From Confluentibacter flavum (GTDB taxonomy: Bacteria > Bacteroidota > Bacteroidia > Flavobacteriales > Flavobacteriaceae), in NCBI RefSeq assembly GCF_002843175.1, contig NZ_PJEO01000043.1, positions 1-64,000 on the forward strand: 64,000 nt of DNA, given 5' to 3'. Below, piece by piece: positions 32,523-42,696 of this stretch. Below the pieces are notes generated by a model that saw only the letters and a list, made by a program, of their open reading frames with translations, made no database searches and had not been told where the DNA came from. Made by a program: the position numbers and the translations under genes. Each line of letters starts with the position of its first letter. Within the stretch, counting starts at the first letter, position 1.

Positions 32523-33482
32523 TTAGTTTTCACTTAACAACTTAGAAAGCTCATCTAATTTAGGTGTTAAAATAACTTCTATACGTCTGTTTTTTGCTTT
32601 ACCTTCTGGGGTGCTATTGGTTGCAATGGGCGCATACTCTCCACGACCCGCAGCAGTTAAGTTTTCAGGATTTATAGAGGCATTTTCCCTTAAAATATTA
32701 ACGATCGATGTAGCTCGCTTGGTCGATAAATCCCAGTTGCTTGTTAATTGTCCACTACCTTGGTAAGGCACATTATCGGTATGGCCTTCAATTAAAACAG
32801 CGATGTCTGGATTCTCACCTAATACACCGCCTAATTGTTGCACGGCTCTTCTACCTTCCGTACCTACTGCCCAACTACCTGAATCAAAAAGTAGTTTGTT
32901 TTCCATTGAAACATACACCTTACCATCTCTTTGCTCAACGGTTAATCCTTTTCCTTCAAAATCGGTTAAAGCTCTTGAAATAGCATTTTTTAAAGCCGTC
33001 ATGGCGGCATCTTTATCTGAAATGACTTTTTCCAATTCAGCTACTCTATTGGAACGGTCTGCCAATTCTCTTTTAAGAGCTTCCAAACGTGCATTTTCAG
33101 CTGCAAGGGCTTGTTCTTTAGCTTCCAATTGTGCTAATAATTCTCTATTCTTTTTTGTGTTGGAAGCAATGGCCGCGGAGCTATTTGTTTCTAAGGCATC
33201 ATAAGACGCTTTTAAAGCATCGTAATTTGCTTTTGTCGCAGTATAGTCACTTTGCAATCTATCACGCTCGGCAATAGCTTCATCATAAGCAGCTTGCAAT
33301 TGTTTCAATTCATTTTCAGCGGCTGTTTTTGCACTTAAAAGTGTTTCGTTATCATCTGAAAGTTTTCTGTTTTCAGACTTTAAATCGGCGTATTTAGCTT
33401 CTAAATCTTTATACACTTTTGGCGATACACATGAAGCAGCGAACATTAATGTTACTACTGCCAAAGAAAGTTTTTTAATCAT
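32523..33482 (-). CDS. OmpA-family lipoprotein with long coiled coil
   Basis: The 319-residue protein has a lipoprotein signal (FAASCVSPK, Cys18). A heptad-rich coiled coil runs from about 24 to 180 (DLEAKYADLKSENRKLSDDNETLLSAK...). The C-terminal OmpA domain (200-305) has LFDSGSWAV, IEGHTDNVPY, DLSTKRATSIVNIL and AAGRGEYAPIATNSTPEGKAKNRRIEVIL, the peptidoglycan-binding residues. It probably spans the periplasm and ties the outer membrane to the cell wall. It lies next to xth with no overlap. Confidence 0.94.
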   Translation of the reverse strand: MIKKLSLAVVTLMFAASCVSPKVYKDLEAKYADLKSENRKLSDDNETLLSAKTAAENELKQLQAAYDEAIAERDRLQSDYTATKANYDALKASYDALETNSSAAIASNTKKNRELLAQLEAKEQALAAENARLEALKRELADRSNRVAELEKVISDKDAAMTALKNAISRALTDFEGKGLTVEQRDGKVYVSMENKLLFDSGSWAVGTEGRRAVQQLGGVLGENPDIAVLIEGHTDNVPYQGSGQLTSNWDLSTKRATSIVNILRENASINPENLTAAGRGEYAPIATNSTPEGKAKNRRIEVILTPKLDELSKLLSEN

Positions 33483-33507
33483 ATTGTTTGGGTTGTTGAT
33501 TTATAAA

Positions 33508-34272
33508 TTAATTTTCGATTTCTACTAAAATAGGACAATGGTCGCTATGAACGGCTTCCGATAATATAACGGCTCTTTTTAATTTTTCTTGTAAGGGTTT
33601 TGTAATCATGGCATAATCGATTCTCCAACCTTTGTTATTTGCTCTAGAATTGGCTCTGTAACTCCACCAAGTGTAATTATGTGGTTCTTTATTAAGATGC
33701 CGAAAAGAATCAATAAATCCATTCTTAATAAAGTTACCAATCCAGATGCGCTCTACAGGTAAAAACCCGGACACATTGCTCAATCCTTTTGGGTTGTGGA
33801 TATCGATTTCTTCATGACAAATGTTATAATCGCCACAGATGACAAGATTGGGGATTACTTGTTTGAGCGTATTTATATAATCATGAAACATATCCATGTA
33901 TTCTAATTTATGACCTAAACGGGCATCGTTGGTTCCAGAAGGCAAGTACAAACTCATCACTGAAAAGTCGTCAAAATCAGCTCTTAAATTTCTACCTTCA
34001 AAATCCATCGACGCAATTCCTGTGCCGTATTCTACATGATTGGGTTTTATTTTACTTAAAATAGCAACGCCACTGTAGCCTTTTTTTTGGGCACTAAACC
34101 AATAATGATATGGGTAACCTGCGGCTTCAAAAATATCTAAATCCAACTGTTCTTTCAACGCTTTTATTTCTTGTAAACAAATAACATCTGGATTGGCACT
34201 TTTTAACCAACCCATAAAACCTTTATTTATGGCCGAACGAATTCCGTTTACATTATAGGATATAATTTTCAT
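33508..34272 (-). CDS. xth: Exodeoxyribonuclease III
   Basis: At 254 residues it is a normal ExoIII/AP endonuclease. Motifs are MKIISYNVNGIRSAINKGF (metal-binding Asn), CLQEIKA (Glu), GDYNICHEEIDIHNPKG (Asp/Asn) and the final SDHCPILVEIE (Asp-His). It cuts at abasic sites and removes 3' blocks during base-excision repair. Confidence 0.96.
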   Translation of the reverse strand: MKIISYNVNGIRSAINKGFMGWLKSANPDVICLQEIKALKEQLDLDIFEAAGYPYHYWFSAQKKGYSGVAILSKIKPNHVEYGTGIASMDFEGRNLRADFDDFSVMSLYLPSGTNDARLGHKLEYMDMFHDYINTLKQVIPNLVICGDYNICHEEIDIHNPKGLSNVSGFLPVERIWIGNFIKNGFIDSFRHLNKEPHNYTWWSYRANSRANNKGWRIDYAMITKPLQEKLKRAVILSEAVHSDHCPILVEIEN

Positions 34273-34309
34273 TTTTATATTTTTTAAGAGATCCCGACAT
34301 GAAGTCGGG

Positions 34310-34335
34310 ACAATACACTTTTAAAAGTGTATTGT
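34310..34335. repeat. Perfect 26-bp palindrome between divergent genes
   Basis: ACAATACACTTTT and its exact reverse complement AAAAGTGTATTGT lie back to back without a spacer, followed by TTTTC. A CCCGACatgaaGTCGGG palindrome precedes it. No gene ends here, so this is either an operator-like site or a mobile palindrome. Confidence 0.65.
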
Positions 34336-34440
34336 TTTCAGCTAAAATAAATAATGCGTTACTTTTACACTATTATTTTGCAACGGATTTAACAAAATCT
34401 ATCAACAAAATATTTTAAACTAATTGTAGTTTAAGTATCA

Positions 34441-37400
34441 ATGAAGCACATTGCAGCAATTCTTATTTTTTTAATTGGCTTTTGTGGATTTTCGCAAAAC
34501 CAACTGTCTAATTATAGAGCTAAAAAAGTTGCTGTAAACGATACTATTGTTATTGATAGCGTGAGCATCAATCCTAATTTTTTTTCCATAAAAGACAAAA
34601 ATAATGTATTGGTAGATTCTACCTTTTATACCATTAATTTTCCTAAAGCTATTTTAATTCTGAAAAAGCCTTTGGAAACGGATTCCATCACCATCGATTA
34701 TTTAAGATTCCCAGATTTTTTAACCAAAACCTACAAACAACTTGATGAGAATATTATTGTTGAAAACACAGATAACCAACAAAAACTATATAAACTGTCT
34801 CAACCTAACGAGACTAAAACTTTTATTCCTTTTGATGGTTTAACAACTTCGGGAAGCATTTCCCGTGGTGTCACCGTTGGCAATAATCAAAACTCAGTTT
34901 TAAGAAGTGAACTCGATTTACAAATAAGCGGGAAACTTAATGATAAGGTGTCGTTAAGAGCGTCTATTCAAGATGCCAATATACCATTACAGGAAAGCGG
35001 TTATTCACAACGGCTGGATGAATTTGATCAAGTGTTTATAGAATTGTTTAGCGATACGTGGAGCATACGTGCAGGCGATATTGATTTACAAAATAACACC
35101 TCTTATTTTGCTAACTTTTCTAAGCGGGTACAAGGACTATTTGTAAATACCAAATTTGGCAACGAAGATTCTCAAACCAATGTGTTTGCTGCCGGTGCTA
35201 TAGTGAGGGGACAGTTTACAAGAAGCCAATTTACGGCCCAAGAAGGCAATCAAGGGCCTTATAAATTACAGGGACAAAATGGCGAATTGTTTGTGCTTAT
35301 TGTATCTGGAAGCGAAACGGTTTATGTTAATGGTGTAGTTGTTCAACGCGGTGAAAATAAAGATTATATCATCGATTATAATGCAGGGGAAATTATTTTC
35401 AACTCCACATTTCCTATCACTTCTGAAATGCGTATTACTGTGGATTATCAATTTAGCGAACGTAATTACTCACGATTGGTTGCTTATGGTGGCGGACATC
35501 ACGAAAGTGAAAAACTGAGTTTTGGTGTTTCGGTGTATTCTGAAAACGATTCCAAAAATCAACCGCTTCAGCAAAACCTATCGGAAGAACAAGTTCAAAT
35601 ATTGGCCAATGCTGGCGATGATAAATCGCTTATGGTAGCACCGTCTGGTGTGTTGGAGCCTTATAATGAAAACCGAATTCTATACAAAAAAGAATTTATC
35701 AATGGTGTTGAAGCATACGTGTTTTCCAATAATCCAGAGGACGAATTGTATCGGGTAACGTTCTCTCAAGTTGGTTCCAATCAAGGAAATTATGTATTAA
35801 GCAGCATTAATGCCATCAACAATATTTATGAATATGTTGAACCTGTAGCTGGCATTCCGCAAGGAAATTATAATCCCATTGTTCAATTGGTGGCGCCTAC
35901 AAAACTTCAAATAGCTGTTTTAAACGGACAATACAATCCCACTGAAAAAACTAATATTAGTTTTGAGGCGGCTGGAAGTAAAAACGATTTGAATTTATTT
36001 TCAACTGAAGATGATGCCAATAATGATGGTTTTGCAGGAAAATTAAAAATAACGCAAACCATTTTTAAAAAAGATAGTCTTTGGAGCTTGAATGCTTTTG
36101 CTGATGCTGATTATATTCATAAAAATTTTAAAACCATCCAACGATTGTATAACGCCGAATTTTCCCGTGATTGGAATATTGATACGCCTCTGGGAAACCA
36201 ACAATTAATTATAACAGGATTGAATTTATTTCATCCCGAAAAAGGAAACGCCAATTACCACTTTGAGCATTTGGAATTCTCTGAAAATTTTAATGGAAAC
36301 CGGCATGTTTTTAATGCCAACCTCTTTTTAAATAAATTTCAAATTACATCGTATTCCAGTTTTCTAAATGCTGAATCCCATATAAATACCTCAACGTTTT
36401 TAAGGTCTTTTAACCGAATTACTTATAGCATGAAAAACAATTGGATTGGTACCAAACTAGCTATTGAAGATAATCAACAAACAAATAGGTCAACATCCCA
36501 ATTAACGCCATTAAGCCAAAAATTTAAATCTTATGAAGTCTTCACAGGTGTTGGCGATAGTTTAAAGGTTTTTGCTGAAATCGGTTATAAATTCAGGGTG
36601 AACGATAGTATTAAAAACAATAAATTGCAAAAAGTAAATAGTTCAAATACATTTTATTTAAAATCGAAACTCATACAAAATAACAATACAAATTTGGCAC
36701 TTTACGCCAATTACAGAACCCTTAAAAACGAAGACGAAGCCATTGAAGATGAACGCTCCATCAATTCCAGAATTCAATACAACCAAAATCTTTTTAAACA
36801 ACTTTTACTATGGAATACTTTATTTGAAACCAACTCTGGAGCCTTTCCTCAACAAGATTTTACCTATGTAGAAGTAGAACCAGGCCAAGGCACTTACACG
36901 TGGATTGACTACAATAATAACAGCATACAAGAGTTAGAGGAATTTGAAATTGCCCAATTCCAAGACCAAGGAAAATACATTCGGGTATTATTACCAAACC
37001 GAGTTTTTGTAAAAACGCATCAAAATCGGTTGAGCCAAACTTTAACGTTCAATCCATCGCAATGGGCCGTTTCAGAAGATAAAGCAGAAAAATTCTGGTC
37101 GCATTTTTACAATCAAACCAGCTATTTAATCGATAGAAAAATAAGGCGTGACGGCAATAATTTCAATTTAAATCCATTTGAAAACGATGTCAACAATCAG
37201 TTAGGTTTGCAATTAAATTTTAGAAATATGTTGTTTTTTAATCGTGGCAAGCAGCATTATACAACATCATACACCTATCTCTCCAATAAATCAACAAATA
37301 CATTATCCATTGGATTTATTGAAAATAGTTTAAAAAGTCACCAATTAAATATCATACATAAAATAGAGGAAAGTTGGTTGCTGAATTTTCTAACCGCTTT

Positions 37401-37851
37401 TGAAACCAACGAAAGCATTAGCGAAAACTTTGCCAGTAAAAATTACAATTTTAACGAGAACCGTTTCAATCCTAAAATCTCCTATTTACTTGGTGATAAT
37501 ACACGCTTCGATTTGTTTTACCAATATGCTTCAAAAGACAATACTATTGGCAGCTTAGAGTCCTTAAAACAGCAAAAATATGGCACATCATTTACATTAG
37601 CCAACAACGAAAAAGGTGCCATTAATGGAGAATTAAATTATTTTTCAAATGCCTTTGAGGGAAACCCAAATACACCAGTCGCTTACCAAATGCTTGAAGG
37701 GTTACAACCTGGCAAAAACTTTACTTGGACCTTGTTAGCTCAAAAAAAACTAACTGATTTCTTAGACGTAAATTTAAGTTATTACGGCAGAAAAACTGAA
37801 ACCAGTAAAACCATCCATACGGGAAGCATTCAATTAAAAGCTTATTTTTAA
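34441..37851 (+). CDS. Large outer-membrane-type beta-barrel protein, unknown function
   Basis: The 1136-residue protein has a signal peptide (1-18, GFCGFSQ). A conserved N-terminal stretch near residue 140 (TSGSISRGVTVGNNQNSVLRSELDLQ, ISGKLNDKVSLRASIQDANIPLQESGYSQRLDEFDQVFIEL) occurs in a family of large Bacteroidota envelope proteins. From about 480 onward the sequence is alternating amphipathic strands with aromatic ends, ending IQLKAYF, as in outer-membrane barrels. No TonB plug or carboxypeptidase-regulatory domain is present. I do not know a function. It precedes the metal-efflux genes but is separated by a gap and may be independent. Confidence 0.75.
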   Translation: MKHIAAILIFLIGFCGFSQNQLSNYRAKKVAVNDTIVIDSVSINPNFFSIKDKNNVLVDSTFYTINFPKAILILKKPLETDSITIDYLRFPDFLTKTYKQLDENIIVENTDNQQKLYKLSQPNETKTFIPFDGLTTSGSISRGVTVGNNQNSVLRSELDLQISGKLNDKVSLRASIQDANIPLQESGYSQRLDEFDQVFIELFSDTWSIRAGDIDLQNNTSYFANFSKRVQGLFVNTKFGNEDSQTNVFAAGAIVRGQFTRSQFTAQEGNQGPYKLQGQNGELFVLIVSGSETVYVNGVVVQRGENKDYIIDYNAGEIIFNSTFPITSEMRITVDYQFSERNYSRLVAYGGGHHESEKLSFGVSVYSENDSKNQPLQQNLSEEQVQILANAGDDKSLMVAPSGVLEPYNENRILYKKEFINGVEAYVFSNNPEDELYRVTFSQVGSNQGNYVLSSINAINNIYEYVEPVAGIPQGNYNPIVQLVAPTKLQIAVLNGQYNPTEKTNISFEAAGSKNDLNLFSTEDDANNDGFAGKLKITQTIFKKDSLWSLNAFADADYIHKNFKTIQRLYNAEFSRDWNIDTPLGNQQLIITGLNLFHPEKGNANYHFEHLEFSENFNGNRHVFNANLFLNKFQITSYSSFLNAESHINTSTFLRSFNRITYSMKNNWIGTKLAIEDNQQTNRSTSQLTPLSQKFKSYEVFTGVGDSLKVFAEIGYKFRVNDSIKNNKLQKVNSSNTFYLKSKLIQNNNTNLALYANYRTLKNEDEAIEDERSINSRIQYNQNLFKQLLLWNTLFETNSGAFPQQDFTYVEVEPGQGTYTWIDYNNNSIQELEEFEIAQFQDQGKYIRVLLPNRVFVKTHQNRLSQTLTFNPSQWAVSEDKAEKFWSHFYNQTSYLIDRKIRRDGNNFNLNPFENDVNNQLGLQLNFRNMLFFNRGKQHYTTSYTYLSNKSTNTLSIGFIENSLKSHQLNIIHKIEESWLLNFLTAFETNESISENFASKNYNFNENRFNPKISYLLGDNTRFDLFYQYASKDNTIGSLESLKQQKYGTSFTLANNEKGAINGELNYFSNAFEGNPNTPVAYQMLEGLQPGKNFTWTLLAQKKLTDFLDVNLSYYGRKTETSKTIHTGSIQLKAYF

Positions 37852-37900
37852 ACGCTTTATAAGAAATTATTAATCATTTTTTTGTAATATTACTTCTAGT

Positions 37901-38293
37901 ATGGGTAAGCTAGTTGTCATCCTTTATTCTTTTTTGATCCTTATACAAAGTTTCAACATTAACATTGAAGATATTTCAAAGTTCAATGCCCTTTTGGAAC
38001 ATGCTCAATACCATAAAGAAATGTATGGTGATACTTTTTTTGAATTTTTATCTGAACATTATGGCAATGACATGGTGTCGCATGAAGACAAACATAGCGA
38101 ACATCAAGATTTACCCTTTAAAGACCAGCACCATATCCTTTGTCATATAAGCACCTCTTTCATACTTACACCACAAACAACTTATATTATTAACCTTCAT
38201 GAATTCACGGAAAATCCTGTGATTTTTTTATATAAAGAATCCTTTTCATCTTTTGAAAAACGGTCCATTTTTCAACCACCCAAACTAGCATAA
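37901..38293 (+). CDS. Small His-rich protein at the head of the metal-efflux operon
   Basis: The 130-residue protein has an N-terminal hydrophobic segment (residues 3-18) that may be a signal peptide. The mature part is rich in His, Asp and Glu (HEDKHSEHQDLPFKDQHHILCHIS) and ends FQPPKLA. Small proteins of this kind stand at the start of CusA/CzcA operons in many Bacteroidota and probably bind metal in the periplasm. I cannot assign a named family. It lies 75 bp before the pump gene on the same strand. Confidence 0.72.
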   Translation: MGKLVVILYSFLILIQSFNINIEDISKFNALLEHAQYHKEMYGDTFFEFLSEHYGNDMVSHEDKHSEHQDLPFKDQHHILCHISTSFILTPQTTYIINLHEFTENPVIFLYKESFSSFEKRSIFQPPKLA

Positions 38294-38368
38294 TTCCTTT
38301 TTATATTTTTTTAAACTATTCAAATAGCACATTTTGAATAGCTTTTATTAATTTCTATTAAATGAATT

Positions 38369-41300
38369 ATGTTAGAAAGCATTATAAAATTCAGCCTAAA
38401 GAATAAGCTTATAGTTCTACTTTTTATTGCTCTTGTTATTGGTTCTGGTATTTTGTCTTTAACGCAAATTCCCATTGGTGCGGTGCCCGATATTACCAAT
38501 AACCAAGTACAAGTAATCACCACATCTAGAAATTTATCCACTCAAGACATCGAGCAATTTATTACTTATCCCATTGAACTTGAGATGGCAAATCTACCAG
38601 GTGTTGAAGAAATTCGCTCGGTATCTAAATTTGGGTTATCTGTAGTAACTATTGTTTTTGATGATGATATGGGGACCTATTTGCCCCGACAACTGATTGC
38701 CGAAAAAATAAAATCTGCTAGCGAAAAAATTCCTGAAGGTTTTGGGTCTCCAGAAATGGGGCCTATTACCACTGGTTTGGGTGAAATTTACCAATATATT
38801 TTAGATGTAAAACCCGAATTTAAGAATCGCTATAGTAATACAGAATTAAGAACTATTCAAGATTGGATTGTGAAACGCCAGCTTTCTGGTATTCCCGGTG
38901 TTGTTGAAGTGAATACTTGGGGTGGACATTTAAAACAATATGAAATTGCCTTAAACCCACAAAAACTTAAAGCCATGAATATTGATTATATGGCTGTTTT
39001 TAATGCTTTAGAAAAAAATAATAGCATTGCGGGTGGCGGGTATATTGAAAAAACCAATGAAGCCTTTTTTATTCGTGGTGAAGGATTAGTAACGTCTATC
39101 GAAGACATTGAAAACAGTGTTATAAAAAATGATGATGGCTTACCGATTTATATAAAAGATATTGCTAACGTAGGTTTTGGTAGCGCTACTCGTTTTGGCG
39201 CCATAACAGGAAACGGTGAAGGAGAAAAAGTGCTAGGGCAAGTTATGATGTTAAAAGACGGTAATTCCAAAAAAGTGATTGATGCCGTTAAAGAACGTGT
39301 CGCTTCCATTCAAAATTCCCTTCCGGAAGGTGTTTATATTAATGGCTTTTTAGAACGAAGCGAGCTTATTGGCAAAACTACGTTTACTGTTGCTGAAAAC
39401 TTAATCCTAGGTTCTCTCATCGTTATTTTTGTTGTGGTTTTACTCTTAGGAAATTTAAGATCTGGATTGGTTGTAGCATCGGTGATTCCCTTATCCCTAT
39501 TGTTCGCCATTACCTTAATGAACCTTTTTGGCATTGATGCCAATTTAATGAGCTTGGGAGCTATCGATTTCGGAATCATCATAGATGGTGCTGTTATTAT
39601 AGTAGAATATATTGCTTTTCAAATTACGTCGCAAAGCGGAAAAATCAAAGCTCTATCGTATGCAGATCAGCAATCAACCATAGATGCTATTACACATAAA
39701 AGTGCCGCTAAAATGATGAACTCTGCCATTTTCGGCCAGCTTATTATCCTCATTGTATTTATCCCCATTTTATCATTGAGTGGTGTAGAAGGAAAAATGT
39801 TTAAACCTATGGCACTAACGTTCAGTTTCGCATTAATAGGCGCCATGATTTTTTGTTTAACCTATGTTCCAGTAATCTCTTCTATGTTTTTAAAACCGAA
39901 TAAACAAAGTGATAAAAACATATCGGTTAGAATAATGAGGTTTTTAACTAAATTCTATAAGCCGACTATCCATTGGGCACTAGAAAATAAAAAAATAGTC
40001 GTCTCGCTTGCAGGGCTTTTATTAGCCTTAAGTATTTGGATTTTCAGTACCATGGGAGGGGAATTTGTTCCTACATTGGATGAAGGGGATTTTGTTATTC
40101 AACCCGTTTTAAAAACAGGGACATCTTTAAGTAAAACCATTGAAATTACCACTAAAATCGAGCAAATCCTTTTAGATAACTTCCCAGAAGTTGATCAAGT
40201 TGTAAGTAGAATTGGTGCTGCTGAAGTACCTACAGACCCCATGAGTATGGAAGAAAGTGATGTTATTATTAAACTAAAACCAAAAGACGAATGGGTTTCT
40301 GCCGAAAGCAAGGATGAATTAGCCGATAAGTTTAAAGAAGCACTCGCTATTATTCCAGGTATGGAAGTTGAATTTACGCAACCTATAGAAATGCGCTTTA
40401 ATGAGTTGATTACTGGTGTAAGAGCCGATGTGGCCATTAAAATTTTTGGAGAAGATTTATCTGTTTTAGCACATAAAGCAAATGAAATTAAAACGCTTAT
40501 TCAGAATGTGGAAGGCGCATCAGACATAATCATTGAAAAAGTAGAGGGCTTACCGCAAATGACCGTAACGTTTAATCGAAATAAAATTGCAAGATATGGT
40601 TTGAATATTTCTGATATAAACGAGTTGATCTCCATGGGATTTGCAGGTAAAACCGTTGGGACTGTTTTTGAAGGGGAAAAACGATTTGATATGGTAATCC
40701 GCTTAGACGAAGCACACCGAACAAATATTTCAAATCTAGAAAATTTATATGTTGATACACCAAGCGGATTGAAGATTCCGTTAAGTGAATTAGCAGACAT
40801 AAAATACAACACAGGGCCTGCTAAGATTTCAAGAGACGACACGAAACGACGTATTGTAGTTGGTATTAATGTTAGAAACCGGGATTTACAATCTGTTGTG
40901 GATGATGTCAGGCTCATTATTGAAAGCAAAGTAAAACTACCAACGGGTTATAGTGTTTCTTATGGTGGACAATTTGAAAACTTACAAAGCGCCAAAGCGC
41001 GATTAATGATTGCAGTGCCTATTGCACTCGTACTTATTTTCATTTTGCTTCACTTTGCATTCGGGTCTATAAAGGAGGCTGCTATGGTGTATTCAGCCAT
41101 ACCACTATCTGCTGTTGGCGGCATATTACTGCTTTGGATAAGAGATATGCCTTTTAGTATTTCAGCCGGGGTTGGCTTTATAGCGCTTTTTGGTATCGCT
41201 GTACTTAATGGTATTGTATTAATTGAACACTTTAAAGAATTAAAAGAAGAAGGCGTTACTAATATAGAAGAACGTATAAAAAGAGGCACTGCAGAACGAT

Positions 41301-42685
41301 TGAGACCTGTTTTATTAACAGCGGCGGCGGCGGCTTTAGGGTTTTTACCTATGGCTATTTCTACAAATGCCGGCGCAGAGGTACAACGTCCATTAGCTAC
41401 CGTTGTTATTGGTGGTTTAGTGAGCGCAACCATTCTTACCCTAATTGTTTTACCTGTTTTATACGCTTGGTTTGAAGAAAAAACTGAAATTAAAATGAAT
41501 AAAAAAGCCATAATATCTGTAGTCATTATTCTTTTTGCTCTGAATATAGACGCGCAAAACAAACCATTAACGATTGATGAAACTTTAAATTTGGCTATTG
41601 AAAATAATGCCGATTTAAAAGCATATTCATTAAAGGTTGATGAAACGAAAGCCTTAATTGGTAGTGCATTTAACTTTGATAAAACATCGGTATATTATAG
41701 CTACGACGAAAACAATTTAGCCATCAATGGTTTGCCGTTAAAAGTTTTTGGAGTTTCTCAAGATTTTAAATTTCCAACGGTTTATTTTGCTGACAAAAAA
41801 GTCAATAAGGCAAGATCGAATCTTCAAGAATCCACTTATGATATTAGATTGCAGACCTTAAAGCGTGATGTTTATTTGGCATATTATAATTTGAGTTATA
41901 CTAAAAATAAAGCTCAAACTTTTAAATATTTAGATAGTTTGTATCAAAATTTTGCTAGTGCAGCCGAACGTCGTTTTGAACTAGGTGAAACCAACTACTT
42001 GGAAATGATTAATGCAAAATCCAAAAGAAAGCAGTTAGAAACAGCTTATAAAAAATCGCTACAAGACGTTGTTTTGGCCAAAGAGCAATTAAAGAAATTG
42101 GTACAAATTGATAGTTTAGCAATAGTAGACGCCCCGTTGGCTAAGCTTGAATTAAAATCCATTTCTTTGGATAACAATATGGGCCTTTTATATTATGAAG
42201 AGTCCCAACACTATTATAAAGCTTTAAATCAGCAAGAAAAACAAAATCTGTTACCCGATTTAAGTGTTGAATATTTTCAAGGCTCTAATAACAGTTTAAA
42301 TAACAATATACAAGGCTATCAATTTGGAGTAAAAGTACCTTTACTTTTTAGCGGTAATACTTCAAAAATAAAAGCTTCAAAAATCGCCCAAGAAGTCATT
42401 GAGACTGAAAAACAAAATTATAAGGTTAAGTTACATGCCGAATATCAAATGCTTTTAGCCCAACTTGAGCAACACAATGAAGCTATTAACTATTATGAGT
42501 CCCAAGGTAAAACTCTTTCAGAAGAAATTATAAAAACTGCCGACCGCACCTTTAAAGAAGGTGAAATTGATTTCTTCCAATACATACAAAGTATAGAGAC
42601 AGCAACCGAGATTGAATTGACCTATCTGGACAATATCAATGCATACAACCAAACCATTATAGCTATCAATTATCTAATCTTATAA
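38369..42685 (+). CDS. CzcA/CusA-type heavy-metal RND pump fused to a TolC-like outer-membrane factor
   Basis: The 1438-residue protein joins two parts. Residues 1-1042 are a full HME-RND pump: IPIGAVPDITNNQVQV, 12 membrane helices, two periplasmic pore domains, and DFGIIIDGAVIIVE with Asp400, Asp406 and Glu413 for proton relay. This DFG-DGA pattern is that of divalent-cation pumps (Zn, Co, Cd, Ni) and not the GAMVDAA pattern of copper/silver pumps. Residues 1043-1438 start with a signal-peptide-like segment (MNKKAIISVVIILFALNIDA-Q) and continue as an OEP/TolC protein. Fused pumps of this size are known in flavobacteria. The adaptor gene follows 11 bp later. Confidence 0.93.
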   Translation: MLESIIKFSLKNKLIVLLFIALVIGSGILSLTQIPIGAVPDITNNQVQVITTSRNLSTQDIEQFITYPIELEMANLPGVEEIRSVSKFGLSVVTIVFDDDMGTYLPRQLIAEKIKSASEKIPEGFGSPEMGPITTGLGEIYQYILDVKPEFKNRYSNTELRTIQDWIVKRQLSGIPGVVEVNTWGGHLKQYEIALNPQKLKAMNIDYMAVFNALEKNNSIAGGGYIEKTNEAFFIRGEGLVTSIEDIENSVIKNDDGLPIYIKDIANVGFGSATRFGAITGNGEGEKVLGQVMMLKDGNSKKVIDAVKERVASIQNSLPEGVYINGFLERSELIGKTTFTVAENLILGSLIVIFVVVLLLGNLRSGLVVASVIPLSLLFAITLMNLFGIDANLMSLGAIDFGIIIDGAVIIVEYIAFQITSQSGKIKALSYADQQSTIDAITHKSAAKMMNSAIFGQLIILIVFIPILSLSGVEGKMFKPMALTFSFALIGAMIFCLTYVPVISSMFLKPNKQSDKNISVRIMRFLTKFYKPTIHWALENKKIVVSLAGLLLALSIWIFSTMGGEFVPTLDEGDFVIQPVLKTGTSLSKTIEITTKIEQILLDNFPEVDQVVSRIGAAEVPTDPMSMEESDVIIKLKPKDEWVSAESKDELADKFKEALAIIPGMEVEFTQPIEMRFNELITGVRADVAIKIFGEDLSVLAHKANEIKTLIQNVEGASDIIIEKVEGLPQMTVTFNRNKIARYGLNISDINELISMGFAGKTVGTVFEGEKRFDMVIRLDEAHRTNISNLENLYVDTPSGLKIPLSELADIKYNTGPAKISRDDTKRRIVVGINVRNRDLQSVVDDVRLIIESKVKLPTGYSVSYGGQFENLQSAKARLMIAVPIALVLIFILLHFAFGSIKEAAMVYSAIPLSAVGGILLLWIRDMPFSISAGVGFIALFGIAVLNGIVLIEHFKELKEEGVTNIEERIKRGTAERLRPVLLTAAAAALGFLPMAISTNAGAEVQRPLATVVIGGLVSATILTLIVLPVLYAWFEEKTEIKMNKKAIISVVIILFALNIDAQNKPLTIDETLNLAIENNADLKAYSLKVDETKALIGSAFNFDKTSVYYSYDENNLAINGLPLKVFGVSQDFKFPTVYFADKKVNKARSNLQESTYDIRLQTLKRDVYLAYYNLSYTKNKAQTFKYLDSLYQNFASAAERRFELGETNYLEMINAKSKRKQLETAYKKSLQDVVLAKEQLKKLVQIDSLAIVDAPLAKLELKSISLDNNMGLLYYEESQHYYKALNQQEKQNLLPDLSVEYFQGSNNSLNNNIQGYQFGVKVPLLFSGNTSKIKASKIAQEVIETEKQNYKVKLHAEYQMLLAQLEQHNEAINYYESQGKTLSEEIIKTADRTFKEGEIDFFQYIQSIETATEIELTYLDNINAYNQTIIAINYLIL

Positions 42686-42696
42686 ATTTAATTAAC

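Noticed and set aside
40501-41562. Long antisense frames inside the RND pump gene
   Set aside because: They mirror the codon pattern of the true gene on the other strand and resemble no known proteins.
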